Shown here piece after piece: positions 21,301 through 30,059 of a stretch of 64,000 nt of DNA. The stretch is from positions 598,323 through 662,322 of the forward strand of contig RPFO01000312.1 of assembly GCA_009746045.1 (NCBI GenBank), in the 5' to 3' direction. How positions within the stretch are numbered: position 1 is the stretch's first letter; every line of letters starts with the position of its first letter. Under the pieces are notes generated by a model. That model saw only the letters and a program-made list of their open reading frames with translations. It was not told where the DNA came from and did not search any database. A program made the position numbers and the translations under genes. The stretch comes from Mesostigma viride (Eukaryota; Streptophyta; Mesostigmatophyceae; Mesostigmatales; Mesostigmataceae).

Positions 21301-24300
21301 GGTAGTCCGCCTCCGTCAGCCGCTCAACGGTCCAAGGCGTATCCGAGGCCCCCAGCGCCACCGTGGCCCACCCCCGAGCCTCCCGGCGCTGGGCCAAGGA
21401 CTGCACCTGTGCAGCCGGTAGGTCGGCGTACACGATCCCGGCCCCCTCCGTGCTGGCGTCTGTCACCACCACCCGGCCCGCGAGGGGGGCTGCCCGCGGC
21501 GCCCGTAGGAAGGGCGCCGTGGCGACAGCCGCCGTGAGCTCCTCCCGCACGCTTTGCCACAACTGCCAGCGGCGGCGCCGCGCGTACCAGTCCCACGGGT
21601 CTGCCCGCATGACGTGCAGCAAGCGGTACGTCTCCCCCCAGAGGGAGAGCAGCGGCCGGCACAGCAGCTGGATCCACACCCACTTGCCGACGAGGGACTC
21701 GAGCTCCCGCTGGTAGGTGAACCCGCGCCGCAAGACGGCCTGGGTGGCGGCAACGACCCCAGCCAGCCGCTCCGCGGTCGGGACGATGCTTCCGTCGCGC
21801 CGGTGCACGACACCCAAGGCCACCACGTCCCGCTGGTCGGGGCTGGCCGGCACCACCTTACTCGCCTTCTGCGGCAGCCCCGCTGCTGCATAGGCTGCCG
21901 CGGCCCGCGCCAGCTGCTGGTTGACACCCGTCGCCGTTGCACAGTGGGAGACGTGCAGGTCGTCGATGGTGATGGCATGGAGGCCCTCCTCGTCGTGCGG
22001 CGGGTCGAAGATGGCGGCGGGGGCCAAGGGGTTGGCCGGGTCCTCCTCCCACCGGAGGCGCACCGTCTGGCCCAGGGTCCCTTGTCCACCACCAGCAGGA
22101 GCTGGGCCATGTTAATGCTGACGCCCCGACGGGGATCCAAAGCCCCAGAGCGGTACAGCACCGCCATGTGGATCACCTGGGCGACCACCACGGCGTGCTT
22201 GTTACCCATGGGCCAGCAGCGCATCCACGGCCACACCCGCCGGGCGGGCCCGGGCAGCCCGACGTCCCGGGAGTCCACAGCCGGCCAAGCGCAGTACTTG
22301 CGCAGCCAGTCGGGGAGCCGCAGGCGGTTGTAGTAGCCCTCGAGGTCGGAAGTGCCCCCGAACACCGGGCAGCCAGCCCGCACCCACAGCTCGGCTATCA
22401 CCCCAAGGTGGGGGAGAAGGGCCGCGGGGGGTCTACCAGGAGCCAGTTGCCAGGCCGGTTGTCCACGATGAGTCGCATCGAGCCGTCCGGCTTCTTGCGC
22501 CCCGCCACCCCATTTACTGCTGGGGGCGCCTGCTCATAAAACCCCCCGACAACCCCGGCCTCCAACGCGCGCAGCAACAGCTTGATGTACTCCGCAGGGG
22601 CGCACCCCCGGGTGGCCCGGAACCGCACCCGCCGCTCGCCGGGTGTCAACAGTCGCACCAGCGTCTCCTCGCTGGCATACACGGCCGCCACCGAGGGCGG
22701 CAAGAGCCCCAGCACGTCCACGGTGCCCCCCTCCCCCGGCGCGGGGAACGCGACCTTGTCCGCCTGAATTGTTGTGAAAGGTCCACTTGTGTTGTAGTCA
22801 TCCCTGACTGGGGCCGGGCCAGCTGCCGCTACAACAGGCTGCTGGCGGCAATAGGCCCGGCAAGTTTTGAAGATCTCTGTAGAGCCGCCTCCTGGACCGG
22901 CCCCGTCGCCCGGGCCGGCAGGTTTAGCGGGTGTCGGCCCCCGCCCCCACACCAGTTTAAGGCCCCCACCGCCGCACAGGCGGCGTCCTGACCCCGAAGG
23001 GTCAAGGCCGCCCGCTGTCGGCGCCGGGCAGACCCCAGCGCGCCCCACCGGCGCTTTGCCAAGTCAACTGGTAGAGGCAACGGAAGCAAGGCATGTTGTC
23101 GATTGGTATTTACCCCAGATTCGCCCCTGGCGCCCAGCGGCCAAACAGGCCGCACCGGCACGCCAAGTGGAGCCACTGGCTGTGGGGGGCTTCCAGATTC
23201 CACCACCGAATCCCGACCAGGCCCTGACGTGCCCGTCAGAGTGCGCCCAGCCGTGCCACGCCCCACACCAGAATATTTCGAGAATTGATTCACACGATCC
23301 CCAGCAGAGGGGGCGGGGCCAAATTCCCCGGGCTGATTCTGCAGAATCTGGGAAAGCCCTAGCGTGCCCACTAGAGTGCGCCTCCCCAGATCCAAATTCG
23401 ACAAAATCTGCCGATTCCGCGGCAGATTCTGGGAAAGCCCTAGCGTGCCCACTAGAGTGCGCCTCCCCAGATTCAAATTCGGCAAAGTCTCCCCTACTCC
23501 TTCTTCGGCCCCTTGCCCTTCTCTAGGCGGTTGGAGAGCTCGGCTGCCTTCATAGCGCTCTGCACTGCCGGATGCCACAGCAGGTTCGCATCCTCCTGCA
23601 AGGGGAGCATCGCTAATGCTGCCCCCTTGAACCCTTGCATGGTATCGGCCAGCGTGATCGCCGTCAGAATTTTCATCAGGTACTCGGGGGCTGCCATGTG
23701 CTTGATGGCATCGTCCCCCATTCCCCGCGGCAGCCAGCCTAACTCCGTGTTCAGAGTATCCAGCGTGAAGGCGATCTGGTGGGCCAGGAGCTTGCGCACC
23801 TCGGCCCCCTGACCCGTCCAGGTCGGCTTGGTGGCCAGCAGCCATCCCCTGATGCTCCCCCCGCCACCGACTCCGCAGACCGCAGAGCACTCGGCAGCAG
23901 GGGCTGCCGCGCTCCGCACTCCACGTTCACCGAGGTGGCGTGGGAGGGCAGCTCCACGCCCGGCGTGCAGGTCTGTCGACCCCCTTGCGCAGCTATGGCT
24001 TGCTCGCTGGTCAGCAGGCCGCTCATAACCAAGCGGCCCATTGCTAAAGCTAGAGCGTCGCCATCCTCCCCTGCCTGCTGCCGGCCGCGCTGGGTTGAAC
24101 GCGCCGTCTGGGGAGGCTGGCGGCCCGCCCTGTCGCCAGATTTTCCCGCTTCCCCACCCGCCAAAAACTGGTCGACGCGTAGCCCCACCCCGGAGCTCAC
24201 GCGTCGATTGTTCCCTGACTCCTCCCGGACTTCGTGCCGGGGCTCCTCCTCCTCCTCGTAATTTTCCTCCTCGCCCGGGTCCTGCAGCGCATCCCGCAGC

Positions 24301-27300
24301 ATGGCAGCGATGGCGGACTGCATCGTCTCCCTGGGAGGGGCTCGACGTAAAACCACGTCGCCTCAAGTACTTCTCGAGGTTGTCGAGCCGACGACCGTCT
24401 GGTAGGGCCAGGATGCGATCCAGCCAGCGTGGGCCGCCCCCCAACAAGGCCCTCGCCCTGAGGGCGATGTCCTTTAGCGAGCCATCCATAGGGACAACCC
24501 GCATTCGGTTTAGCCACTCCGCTTCCGGTGGTCTCACCGCCGACGGAACCCCCGCGTCTGCCATTGCATCCTGAAAGACCTCCTCGGCCATTGGTAAGTT
24601 GTCTGATTGACGCCGTTATTAGCTAGGCGTATAATGCTTCACGAGTTTCGAGTCAAGAAAAACGGGTAGGCTCACCGCCATCCCCCTCTCCCTTTATAGG
24701 AAAACCTCCCTAGCAAGGTGGGGGGGGGTGACCTGTGCCAGAAATATATTTTTACAAATTCTTTCTAGAAGCTAGCGGCGAGTACCCTGACCCTAATGCA
24801 CCATGTAGCACAAGATAATACGAGCATCAGCTCACAAATTGTTCACAAAGGGTCTTTTATCCAATTCCTGCTTCCCATTTTTTCCCTTTGCCTCCCTGAC
24901 GCATCTACGTAACAGTGTGCTCTGCCTCTGGACATGCAGGATAGATGACTTCTTCCCGTGCAAGAGGAAAGCGGCCACACTGCCCCATGGTGCAAAGTGC
25001 ATGCGATCGAGCAATGCTGCCCTGGATACATGCAGGGCAGTTCCCACCGCGCCAAGCAAGGCCCAGGGCAGCTCTTGGGGCTCCATGGCCCTGAGTGCTC
25101 TCCCACCTTCTACGAGCAAGGCAGCTGTGCCCACCGTTGCAGGTGCTGCCGCAGCATTTGGCGTCGAGGTGGACCCTGGGGTCAGACCATCGCGCGCCGT
25201 GCAGCCGTGTGTGAAGGAGAGGACGGGCGAACCCAGCATGCTGTCCGGCCTGGCGCCAGCTGACGTGAGTGGTGGGCTGACCGTAGTTATGCGAGATAGA
25301 CAAGTTTGATGTATGCTGGCAGTTAGTAGGAGGATGATCGATTGAATGCAGTAGTGCATTCCGTCAGAAGTTTTTTACGTGTGTGTCCGTTCAACAGAAA
25401 ATAACATGCTGTCTGCGTAGTCTGCATGCTTAGGTGATGTGCACGCAGAGTTGGTGCATGTAGTGCAATGCTTCTGGGTAAAACATAACCGCAGCTTTTT
25501 TTTTCATATTATGCTTGCAGTATCTTTTATCCGGGACGCAGGTTTACTTCAGGGTTGGGTGTATCCGGATTTTGCGACGTCAAACGCGTAATAAAATCGT
25601 GGCGACAAGTGTTACATAATGTCGTAATAGTTACGTTGACCCTAGCATTGACCTTTACAATCAGTTTCCTCTCAAAAACATGTACCATGATGAGGGTTTT
25701 AAGTTAACCAGCCTGGGAATGTTGGCAGATGTGTGCAAGGGGAAGTGGTCATGAGAGGTGTTCTTGGCCTAGTGGCGCCATGTGGTTCACGGGCAGCACG
25801 GCCTCATTTTTCCAAGTGAAAGATTGTGAAATAGTTGGAATGATTCAAGCTTTCTGCGGTTCAGGTGTTTACATTAGTTACATTGTTACGTTCAATGCTA
25901 GTTACATCGTAATCGTCAAGTTACGCACGTAGCCAGCTACGTCTACGTTACGCTTTACCTCGCCCTTTTTGCCTGTTTACGAGCTTACCTTGTGCCAACT
26001 CCCAGACCCCGGTTATGCCCTACCCTGGTTTACTTGATGGGCCATGTTGAGATTGGTTAGTGCAGCATTAGTTTATGCAGTACTTTTGTCGTATTTGGCA
26101 GTGTTCGCTACAGGGTGGAATCTTTTGAGTCCTAGTTGCACGAATTATGAGCACGGAATAACATCCTTGTCTGCAAAGGGAGGCTCTCAGTTGTTGTTGG
26201 CACAGGCTTGGCCTTGCCCACGGCCTGGTGGGCATCTGTCCGTCGCTGTTTCCTAACCATGAGGACGAAGTGATATTGTTCTAGTAGTATCTACTTGGGA
26301 TGCCCCGCAAATTGTGTTAAGAACCATTGTTTTGCTCATATCATAATGTTGCTCATATCATGAAATCGCGCAGTGAGTTGTATGTGTGTTTTCTGTGTGC
26401 GTACAAGAGATACTGCGGTCATGCGGTCGTAAGCGGTCTGAGGATGGCACTGATCATAAACCTCTTGGCCTATTTCATGAGTGCTTTGTTGAATAGAGGG
26501 TTCGATAACCCTAAACCCTTTGTACTGCACGATGGTGCTACGCTCCCCACGTGTGCAGCCCACCGTGGGCTACCCATCTTGCAGTGTCAATCCCCATATC
26601 TCCATCAGCGCCCTAGTGCCTATCCATCCTTTCTGTAAAATGCACGGTTGTGTTTGCTGGCATGTGTAGCTGCTTACGTTAGCTAGCAACACTCCCCAAG
26701 CAGAGGATGCAGCTGAGGGCTAAGAGCACGAAGGTAGCCGTGTCCCTGACTGACATTCTGAACTTTCAAAATGACTCTTAACGGTATCGTTGGCTGATGG
26801 GTGTAGTAATCAAAGGCACACAGCGGGTGTTAAGTGAGTGTATCTACACTTGATCCCAAGTGAGTTTTATACTGATAAACAGTTCTAGATGGATATGTGC
26901 TAGGGTCTCGAATGTCATTTTATTATCGTGTGATGGTCAATTACATTTGAACTTGTTGCTTGGTCCATTGCCCGTGGTCTTGGAAGACTGCTTTGCCCTT
27001 TTGTGCTGGGTGGGTGCATGCTGCAAACAATGACACAACTTTTTTCTCCGTGTGGGCATGCAGGAATGCTCCTGGTACTGTCAAACCAAGGCTTCTTTTG
27101 TCAGTGAACTCCTGCTGGAGCATTCTCGTATTGATAACGTGCACTGTGCTTTACTGCTCTGAACACCTATACCCTCTCTCATTTCCAGCAACTGGAATGC
27201 AAAGTTGTTTCACTGGCAGATTTTAACAAGCAGCGCTTTGTGTGTGCGTGTGCAGTTTGCCAGGGTGTTTGGCGCCCCTGAGCCTGAGATCTTGGATCTC

Positions 27301-28439
27301 GCATCGGACACTCTATGGGAGCCCCTGACCGGCGCGTGCCAGCTCGTCCCGGGCGCGGTGACCAAGCGGGACATGAACCACGTGCGCGTGATCACGCAGC
27401 TGGACAACAAGTTCATCCTGCTGCTGGCGGGAGGCGGCGCCAAGCTGGCGATGGTGGACCAGCACGCGGCCGATGAGAGGGTGCGGATGGACACCTTCTG
27501 GCTATGTGAATATAGGCCTGTCGACATTGGATTGGCAGCTAGGTTTCTTTTGGTTGAGAACCAATTCATGTCAAACAGGCTTGTCATCACGCAGCTGCCT
27601 TTGTTTCAAGCTTAAACTTTTCATCCCATCTTTCACAAGTTTAGTCAGCTTGCCTTTCTCACCATTTGTAATGTTTACATGAACTTGTTTCGCTTCGATG
27701 GTGGTGTATTACTGTGGTTGTCTTCCAGATCCTCCTTGAAAATCTTCGCAAGCAGGTTTTTGACCCCAATCAAGCTGCCAGGGAGGCTCTGCTACAGAGT
27801 TGCTCTCTCAAGTCGCCGTTTGTCTTCCAGCTTTCTCCACTTGAAGTACAGCTATTGTGCGAGTATAAAGCGGCCGTGGAAGCATGGGGGTGGCGATTTC
27901 GGTGTGATGACATCCACCGGCCTGAAGAAGATGCCATCATGACAGGCATACGAGGTGTGCGCCGAGTCACACTCTTGGCAGCACCCACCTTGCTCGGCAC
28001 ACCACTGACTGTGGATGATCTCCAGGCCTTCTTGGCTCTAATGCACCGCTCCCATAGTTCTACTGTGGCACCTCCAGGAGTCTTAAGCATTCTCAGTTCA
28101 AAAGCATGCCGTGCAGCCATCAAGTTCGGGGACGCTTTGACAGCTGCTGAAAGTCTCAACCTCATGCAGCAGTTGCAAGAAACTCGCTTATGTTTCCAAT
28201 GTGCTCATGGTCGCCCCACCATGGTGCCACTCGTGGATATGGCAGAGCTCCACCGAGCATTTGCGAGCAGCCGGCCGCCCCATTGGGGCCATTCCCCCTG
28301 TGAGCTGGGCGCACTGCACGACTCAACCAGTGCACACCAGTTGTCAGGAAGCAGTCTTGCCAGGATGAAGGAGCTCTGCTCCACACGGCATAAGGCAACA
28401 CTTGCTCGTGCGATCGCTAGACTTTCATCAGCTTCCTAG
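9219..28439 (+). CDS. MLH3: MLH3, MutL-homologue mismatch-repair / meiotic endonuclease subunit (spliced)
   Basis: MLH3 pairs with MLH1 to form MutL-gamma, a nuclear ATP-binding endonuclease that acts in meiotic crossover resolution and part of mismatch repair. The first nine exons encode the GHKL ATPase: EELVCNSIDA at residues 32-41 (catalytic Glu33), DDGHGI at 61-66, GFRGEAL at 97-103, then GTTV and QYLFVNRRLV. The last two exons encode the C-terminal domain. It has the metal-binding DQHA(x)2E(x)4E motif, complete only after splicing, and the zinc-ligand segments ACRAAIKF and FQCAHGRP. QYLFVNRRLV and FQCAHGRP, with no PMS-type tail, point to MLH3 rather than PMS1/2 or MLH1. Phases join cleanly for exons 1-5, 7-9 and 10-12. 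One join (16562-24939) needs an unrecognised exon or another donor. The ATG at 9219 was chosen because the ATPase domain starts directly after it. Confidence 0.9.
9549..9600 (+). CDS. MLH3: MLH3 exon 2
   Basis: 52-nt exon between ttgcag and gtaggt, phase 0 to 1. It encodes a beta strand and ends inside the DDG of the DxGxG ATP-binding motif. Confidence 0.85.
11859..12061 (+). CDS. MLH3: MLH3 exon 3
   Basis: 203-nt exon after cgcag, phase 1 to 0. It completes DDGHGI and carries GFRGEAL, the third GHKL motif. The donor is CAG|gtggct. Confidence 0.9.
12344..12401 (+). CDS. MLH3: MLH3 exon 4
   Basis: 58-nt exon after ttgcag, phase 0 to 1. It ends RGTT, the start of the conserved GTTV turn, which is completed across the splice. 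Confidence 0.82.
12998..13148 (+). CDS. MLH3: MLH3 exon 5
   Basis: 151-nt exon after ttggcag, phase 1 to 2. It encodes VLVRDLFYQQPVRRQ, the segment after the GT motif, and runs to TLKEVD. Confidence 0.88.
14421..14812. repeat. 17-bp minisatellite in MLH3 intron 5
   Basis: About 23 head-to-tail copies of a unit of the type GTAAGGGTATTGTTAGT. Variants replace GT with AT, GC or AC before AAGGG. It lies wholly inside an intron. Confidence 0.93.
15585..15765 (+). CDS. MLH3: MLH3 exon 6
   Basis: 181-nt exon after gtcgcag, phase 2 to 0. It continues directly from the exon ending at 13148 and encodes the end of the ATPase domain, including VAGFLSAP. That segment corresponds to the G-F-x-S-x-P strand of MutL proteins. 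The donor is AAG|gtgcat. Confidence 0.82.
16091..16312 (+). CDS. MLH3: MLH3 exon 7, with GC donor
   Basis: 222-nt exon after cctcag, phase 0 to 0. It encodes VAQYLFVNRRLV and, further on, HPAFFIHITC and STIEF, all MLH3-like. The 3' border is AAG|gcaagt, the classic GC-AG donor context, because no GT donor keeps the frame. Confidence 0.85.
16462..16561 (+). CDS. MLH3: MLH3 exon 8
   Basis: 100-nt exon after gtgcag, phase 0 to 1, donor TCAG|gtatgc. It starts RWEPVLECIK, matching the W-x-x-x-x-x-C-I pattern that follows the ATPase domain in MLH3 proteins. The next recognisable exon needs phase 2 entry, so a connecting exon is missing from this reconstruction. Confidence 0.72.
16741..16847. repeat. 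Left subterminal TTCGTCAA repeats of the hAT element
   Basis: Three copies of TTCGTCAA followed by a (T)GGTTGAC word, plus a degenerate TTTGTCAA, occur within ~105 bp of the left terminus. Confidence 0.75.
17073..17561 (-). CDS. Acidic, Ser/Glu-rich protein encoded inside the hAT element; function unknown
   Basis: An uninterrupted 162-codon frame begins MSKKNGLAGF and holds TLDALFKK near residue 14. It then has a basic KRKR stretch (about residues 52-56) and a long Ser/Asp/Glu-rich tract (about 60-105). The C terminus is acidic (DDSSEEDVMVV). I recognise no domain. A weak PIP-box-like or nuclear-targeting reading is possible but speculative. It sits centrally between the inverted repeats, so it belongs to the transposon, perhaps as an accessory protein or a transposase N terminus. 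Confidence 0.5.
   Translation of the reverse strand: MSKKNGLAGFKTSTLDALFKKQAGKTVPEATENVVDLGPSLDGKEGRQGRDKRKRVELDEGNGSNAQEQEDSGQETSSSESGPSDSDSISGEEESGEEEFGKRDGFLRAYRMWLDAAGPRRMGGGTGNQWTVARKAQGAGPSSGRTVQVVPDDSSEEDVMVV
17916..18088. repeat. Right subterminal TTCGTCAA/TTGACGAA repeats of the hAT element
   Basis: About a dozen copies of TTGACGAA or TTCGTCAA, in both orientations and often paired as TTCGTCAA-NN-GGTTGACGAA, precede the right terminal inverted repeat. Confidence 0.8.
18113..19366. other. MLH3 intron sequence; nothing recognised
   Basis: No coding or repeat signal that I can support. An exon-like stretch at about 19148-19225 has good splice borders but a stop in both phases that would join it to the exon ending at 16561. 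Confidence 0.4.
19367..19526 (-). repeat. Ngaro split direct repeat B2
   Basis: About 160 bp beginning ATCCAGTGTTTACATAGTG on the plus strand. It is nearly identical to 19739-19895; one G/T difference is visible in CATGTTGATTAC versus CATGTTTATTAC. Confidence 0.9.
19551..19738 (-). repeat. Ngaro split direct repeat A2
   Basis: About 188 bp beginning GTCAAGAAAAACGGGTAGG on the plus strand. It is repeated at 24651-24838 with differences mainly in a G homopolymer. Confidence 0.9.
19739..19895 (-). repeat. Ngaro split direct repeat B1
   Basis: Second copy of the ATCCAGTGTTTAC repeat, directly abutting A2. The A2-B1 junction is the head-to-tail junction expected from a circular intermediate. Confidence 0.9.
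19881..23048 (-). pseudogene. Ngaro pol: reverse transcriptase, RNase H, 2A-like motif, tyrosine recombinase (frameshifted)
   Basis: RT begins in the frame at 23048-22398, which holds the conserved YASEE and the GSMRLIVDNRPGN segment. It continues at 22401-22080 with SDLEGYYNRL (motif A) and WPMGNKHA, then from 22063 with AITIDDL (motif C, Asp pair at residues 34-35). RNase H follows (VVTDAST, VRMVDSSAVLG, HWVYVRTSSNPADGPSR). A 2A-like DGDVEANPGP sits at 20932-20903. The recombinase ends in the frame 20525-19881 with R14, H111-x-x-R114, W137 and Y146, so its catalytic set is intact. Three single-base breaks, at about 22400, 22085 and 20590, all lie in G/C homopolymers. Given the nearly identical terminal repeats, sequencing error is as likely as decay. 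Confidence 0.85.
20903..20932 (-). other. 2A-like ribosome-skipping motif in Ngaro pol
   Basis: In frame with RNase H and the first part of the recombinase, the sequence reads DGDVEANPGP. This matches the D-(V/I)-E-x-N-P-G-P consensus of 2A peptides, where the ribosome skips the Gly-Pro bond. It lies just after RNase H and before the recombinase N-terminal region, so it would release the two as separate proteins. Confidence 0.75.
23340..23500. repeat. ~90-bp tandem duplication between gag and RT of Ngaro
   Basis: The word CTGGGAAAGCCCTAGCGTGC and the following ACTAGAGTGCGCCTCCCCAG occur twice, about 90 bp apart. A more diverged third copy lies at about 23220-23260 (CCTGACGTGCCCGTCAGAGT). Confidence 0.7.
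23494..24591 (-). pseudogene. Ngaro gag-like ORF with compensating frameshifts
   Basis: The frame starts MAEEVFQDAMADAG and ends EKGKGPKKE. Its two ends look like one protein. The middle (about 24356-23830) makes better sense in another frame, with an acidic run (EEENYEEEEEP) and a Met/Leu-rich segment (ALALAMGRLVMSGLL). This implies at least two single-base shifts. The C-terminal part (about 23815-23494) is helical and gag-like (HQIAFTLDTLNTELGWLP). I infer gag from its position ahead of RT; no zinc knuckle is visible. Confidence 0.6.
24651..24838 (-). repeat. Ngaro split direct repeat A1 (5' end of the element)
   Basis: Copy of the A repeat at the upstream, minus-strand start of the element. 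It ends CTCACAAA at the junction with MLH3 intron sequence. Confidence 0.9.
24940..25264 (+). CDS. MLH3: MLH3 candidate exon 10 (linker region)
   Basis: After acceptor catgcag an open, exon-like stretch runs 325 nt to donor GAC|gtgagt. It enters in phase 2 and leaves in phase 0, which matches the next exon exactly. It encodes a Ser/Ala/Pro-rich linker that begins IDDFFPCKRKA. No GHKL or endonuclease motif is expected here, because MLH3 linkers are poorly conserved. Support is the splice borders, the open frame and the downstream phase. The upstream join is unresolved. Confidence 0.55.
25265..27255. other. MLH3 intron; nothing recognised
   Basis: I see only unannotated intron sequence, with no clear transposon ends or coding frames. 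It ends with a TGTGTGCGTGTGCAG acceptor. Confidence 0.5.
27256..27480 (+). CDS. MLH3: MLH3 exon 11 (endonuclease domain, first part)
   Basis: 225-nt phase 0-0 exon beginning FARVFGAPEP and ending VDQHAADER. The donor AGG|gtgcgg was chosen because the next exon then supplies ILLE and restores the Glu spacing of DQHA(x)2E(x)4E. Reading on instead would put Asp in place of that Glu. Confidence 0.9.
27729..28439 (+). CDS. MLH3: MLH3 exon 12 (endonuclease domain, C terminus, stop)
   Basis: 711-nt exon after cttccag, running to TAG at 28437-28439. It starts ILLENLRKQVF, then carries SSKACRAAIKF and CFQCAHGRPTMVPL. The Cys and His residues are the zinc ligands known from MutL endonucleases. A less conserved tail of about 60 residues follows. 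There is no PMS2-like terminal motif. Confidence 0.92.
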   Translation: MLLENLRKQVFDPNQAAREALLQSCSLKSPFVFQLSPLEVQLLCEYKAAVEAWGWRFRCDDIHRPEEDAIMTGIRGVRRVTLLAAPTLLGTPLTVDDLQAFLALMHRSHSSTVAPPGVLSILSSKACRAAIKFGDALTAAESLNLMQQLQETRLCFQCAHGRPTMVPLVDMAELHRAFASSRPPHWGHSPCELGALHDSTSAHQLSGSSLARMKELCSTRHKATLARAIARLSSAS

Positions 28440-28802
28440 TCGACAGCATAAATGTGGGAATGAAAGTTTATGGTACTACAGTTCTTTCGTTCCATCTTAG
28501 TCAGTGGGGTAAGCTTTTCTGTAGAGCTGCAGCCAGGGCTCATGATGTCAGAATGTTACCGAAAAAGAATTGCTTTATGCACGTGTGTGTCTGCATGCGA
28601 TGCTTGTATAGCGGAATTGCCCACATCAATTCGACAACCAGCACCAACTGCTTGTGCCGTCTGTATGTCGCGCCGACACTAGTGTGCTTCCACGCGGTAA
28701 TAAGCATGTTTCTTGCACATTTTCCTAGCCCCGGCAGATGCCCAGCTGACTCTTCTAGAGATTAGTCACGATTGCAATGGCCTGTGGCATGCATGTATAA
28801 CT
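28440..28802. other. MLH3 3' flank; no gene
   Basis: Presumed 3' untranslated region and spacer. I cannot fix a polyadenylation site. LINE tail sequence starts at about 28803. Confidence 0.4.
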
Positions 28803-29170
28803 AAGTGTTAATTCATTAATTAAAGCACGTGCTCCTGTTGGGAGTAACGGAGCACCAGAGTGCAGTTTATCCCTGAGTGTGCACAGCGGGCAGGGGGCAG
28901 AGACCTCCCCCGTCCCTCATGCCACAGGGTGCACAATCGGACACGTCAAAACTATCCGGCATCCCCTGTGGGTGCAATATGACCCGTGTGAGTATTACAT
29001 TACTATGTTGACGCGAGCATACAGGCAGTGCTAGGCGAGGCACGTTAATGAATTAATTAATTAAACACGTGCTTCCGTTGGGGAGTCACGGAGTATTCAC
29101 CCCGATGAATGGATGGGTGGGCAACAGTCCTGCTGGTTCTATGTCTATTAATTAATTAATTAATAGACAC
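28803..29170 (-). mobile_element. Two LINE family B 3' ends in succession
   Basis: At 28803 and at about 29047 a TTAATTAA-type tail is followed by hairpins of the TGCTCC-TGTT-GGGAG / TTCCG-TTG-GGGAG kind, both on the minus strand. The first copy contains the same GTGGGTGCAAT and AATCGGACACG words as the copies at 1-430 and 32790-33057. The second is truncated shortly after its hairpin. Confidence 0.65.
29142..29169. repeat. 28-bp perfect palindrome
   Basis: TGTCTATTAATTAA is followed immediately by its exact reverse complement. It coincides with a LINE tail and its flank, so it may be an insertion scar rather than a functional site. Confidence 0.8.
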
Positions 29171-29871
29171 GTGACTGCGTCACATGAGCATAAGTCCTCA
29201 GTGGCAGGGGAACATGGGATGGAATGGATGGTGTAAGCTATCTAGGTCCTAGTTACAGGGTTGTGGGCAACACGGCCCGAATCGCTATGAATGCCATACG
29301 CGGTCACACGCGGAGCCCCCACAGACTTGGGGGTGGTTTCCTTCATCACTACTTGCCATCTATCCTTGCGTACCATCTGCCTCTATTCTGATGCCTCTAT
29401 GTCTATGTAATGCCCAAACTAACAAATCAAGGGACATTCCATGTGGCAGGGAGTGCCAAGCCCTAGCGGTCACGCCGGGCGTTATTCCCGTAGGGGGAGA
29501 CGCACTTCTTCCCCACTGGGGGGGGGGTCATTGTCCTCTACGACCTGGGCCCAGATGGCTTTGTTCTGCATCTTTCTCCATCTCGTGAGGCCTGAGCCCC
29601 TCACGACCTCTTCGAGCTGCTCGTTGAACGCACGGGCAGCCCGGCGTGGCCGATCGAGGAACATAGCTAGGCTGGTGTCGGCGATGGGCCCCGAGGGCGT
29701 CATGACCTTGCGTTCCGGCTGTGCCAAGAACAGGATAATCGCCGCACATGCAGTCTTCCTTGTTCAGGCCCATCATTGGTGAGGGATTAAGACTTCATAG
29801 ACGGGGTCAAGATCAGCAGGGCTCGCCCGGCACGCTATACGCCAATTCCGGGCCCTAGATGGCGCAGGCCC
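29171..29871. other. Unassigned, degraded transposon-like sequence
   Basis: A minus-strand frame at 29727-29482 (81 codons, RRAARAFNEQLEEVV in the middle) looks protein-like but matches no family I recognise. It may be a fragment of a retroelement given its surroundings. Confidence 0.3.
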
Positions 29872-30030
29872 CTGCGCAAGCTCGAGAAGCAGGACCTGTT
29901 TGAGGTCCTGGTTCTCCCGGTGCTCACGTACGGGGCCGAGAGGTGGACCCGGCTCACCGCACGCCGCGCCGGAGAAGAAGCTGGATGGCGTGGTCACCAA
30001 CCTGTTAAGATCCATTTTCAGTGTAGGATC
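29872..30030 (+). pseudogene. LINE reverse transcriptase C-terminal fragment
   Basis: LRKLEKQDLFEVLVLPVLTY followed by GAERW is the conserved thumb-region motif of many non-LTR RTs (vLPvLTYGaE.W). The next part (EKKLDGVVTNLLRSIFSV) is in another frame, so the fragment is broken. It abuts the second DIRS/Ngaro element. Confidence 0.65.
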
Positions 30031-30059
30031 TGCAGTCTACATCCGTAGGGAAGGCGGAG

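Larger units (their letters stand above)
19367..24838 (-). mobile_element. Complete Ngaro-type (DIRS order) tyrosine-recombinase retrotransposon
   Basis: Read on the minus strand the element is A1 (24838-24651), gag, RT, RNase H, YR, then B1 (19895-19739), A2 (19738-19551) and B2 (19526-19367). These are split direct repeats of the A1-body-B1-A2-B2 form known for Ngaro/PAT/kangaroo elements. Each repeat pair differs by only a few bases, so the insertion is recent. No target duplication is seen, as expected for recombinase-mediated insertion. It lies antisense inside the large MLH3 intron. Confidence 0.9.

Noticed and set aside
20104-24574. Numerous long frames on the plus strand through the Ngaro element
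   Set aside because: They are shadows of GC-rich minus-strand coding sequence. The conserved RT, RNase H and recombinase motifs lie only on the minus strand.
27481-27615. Read-through of the MLH3 endonuclease exon (VRMDTFWLCEYRPV...)
   Set aside because: It replaces the second Glu of the DQHA(x)2E(x)4E motif with Asp and does not resemble MLH3 further on, whereas splicing at 27480 restores the motif.
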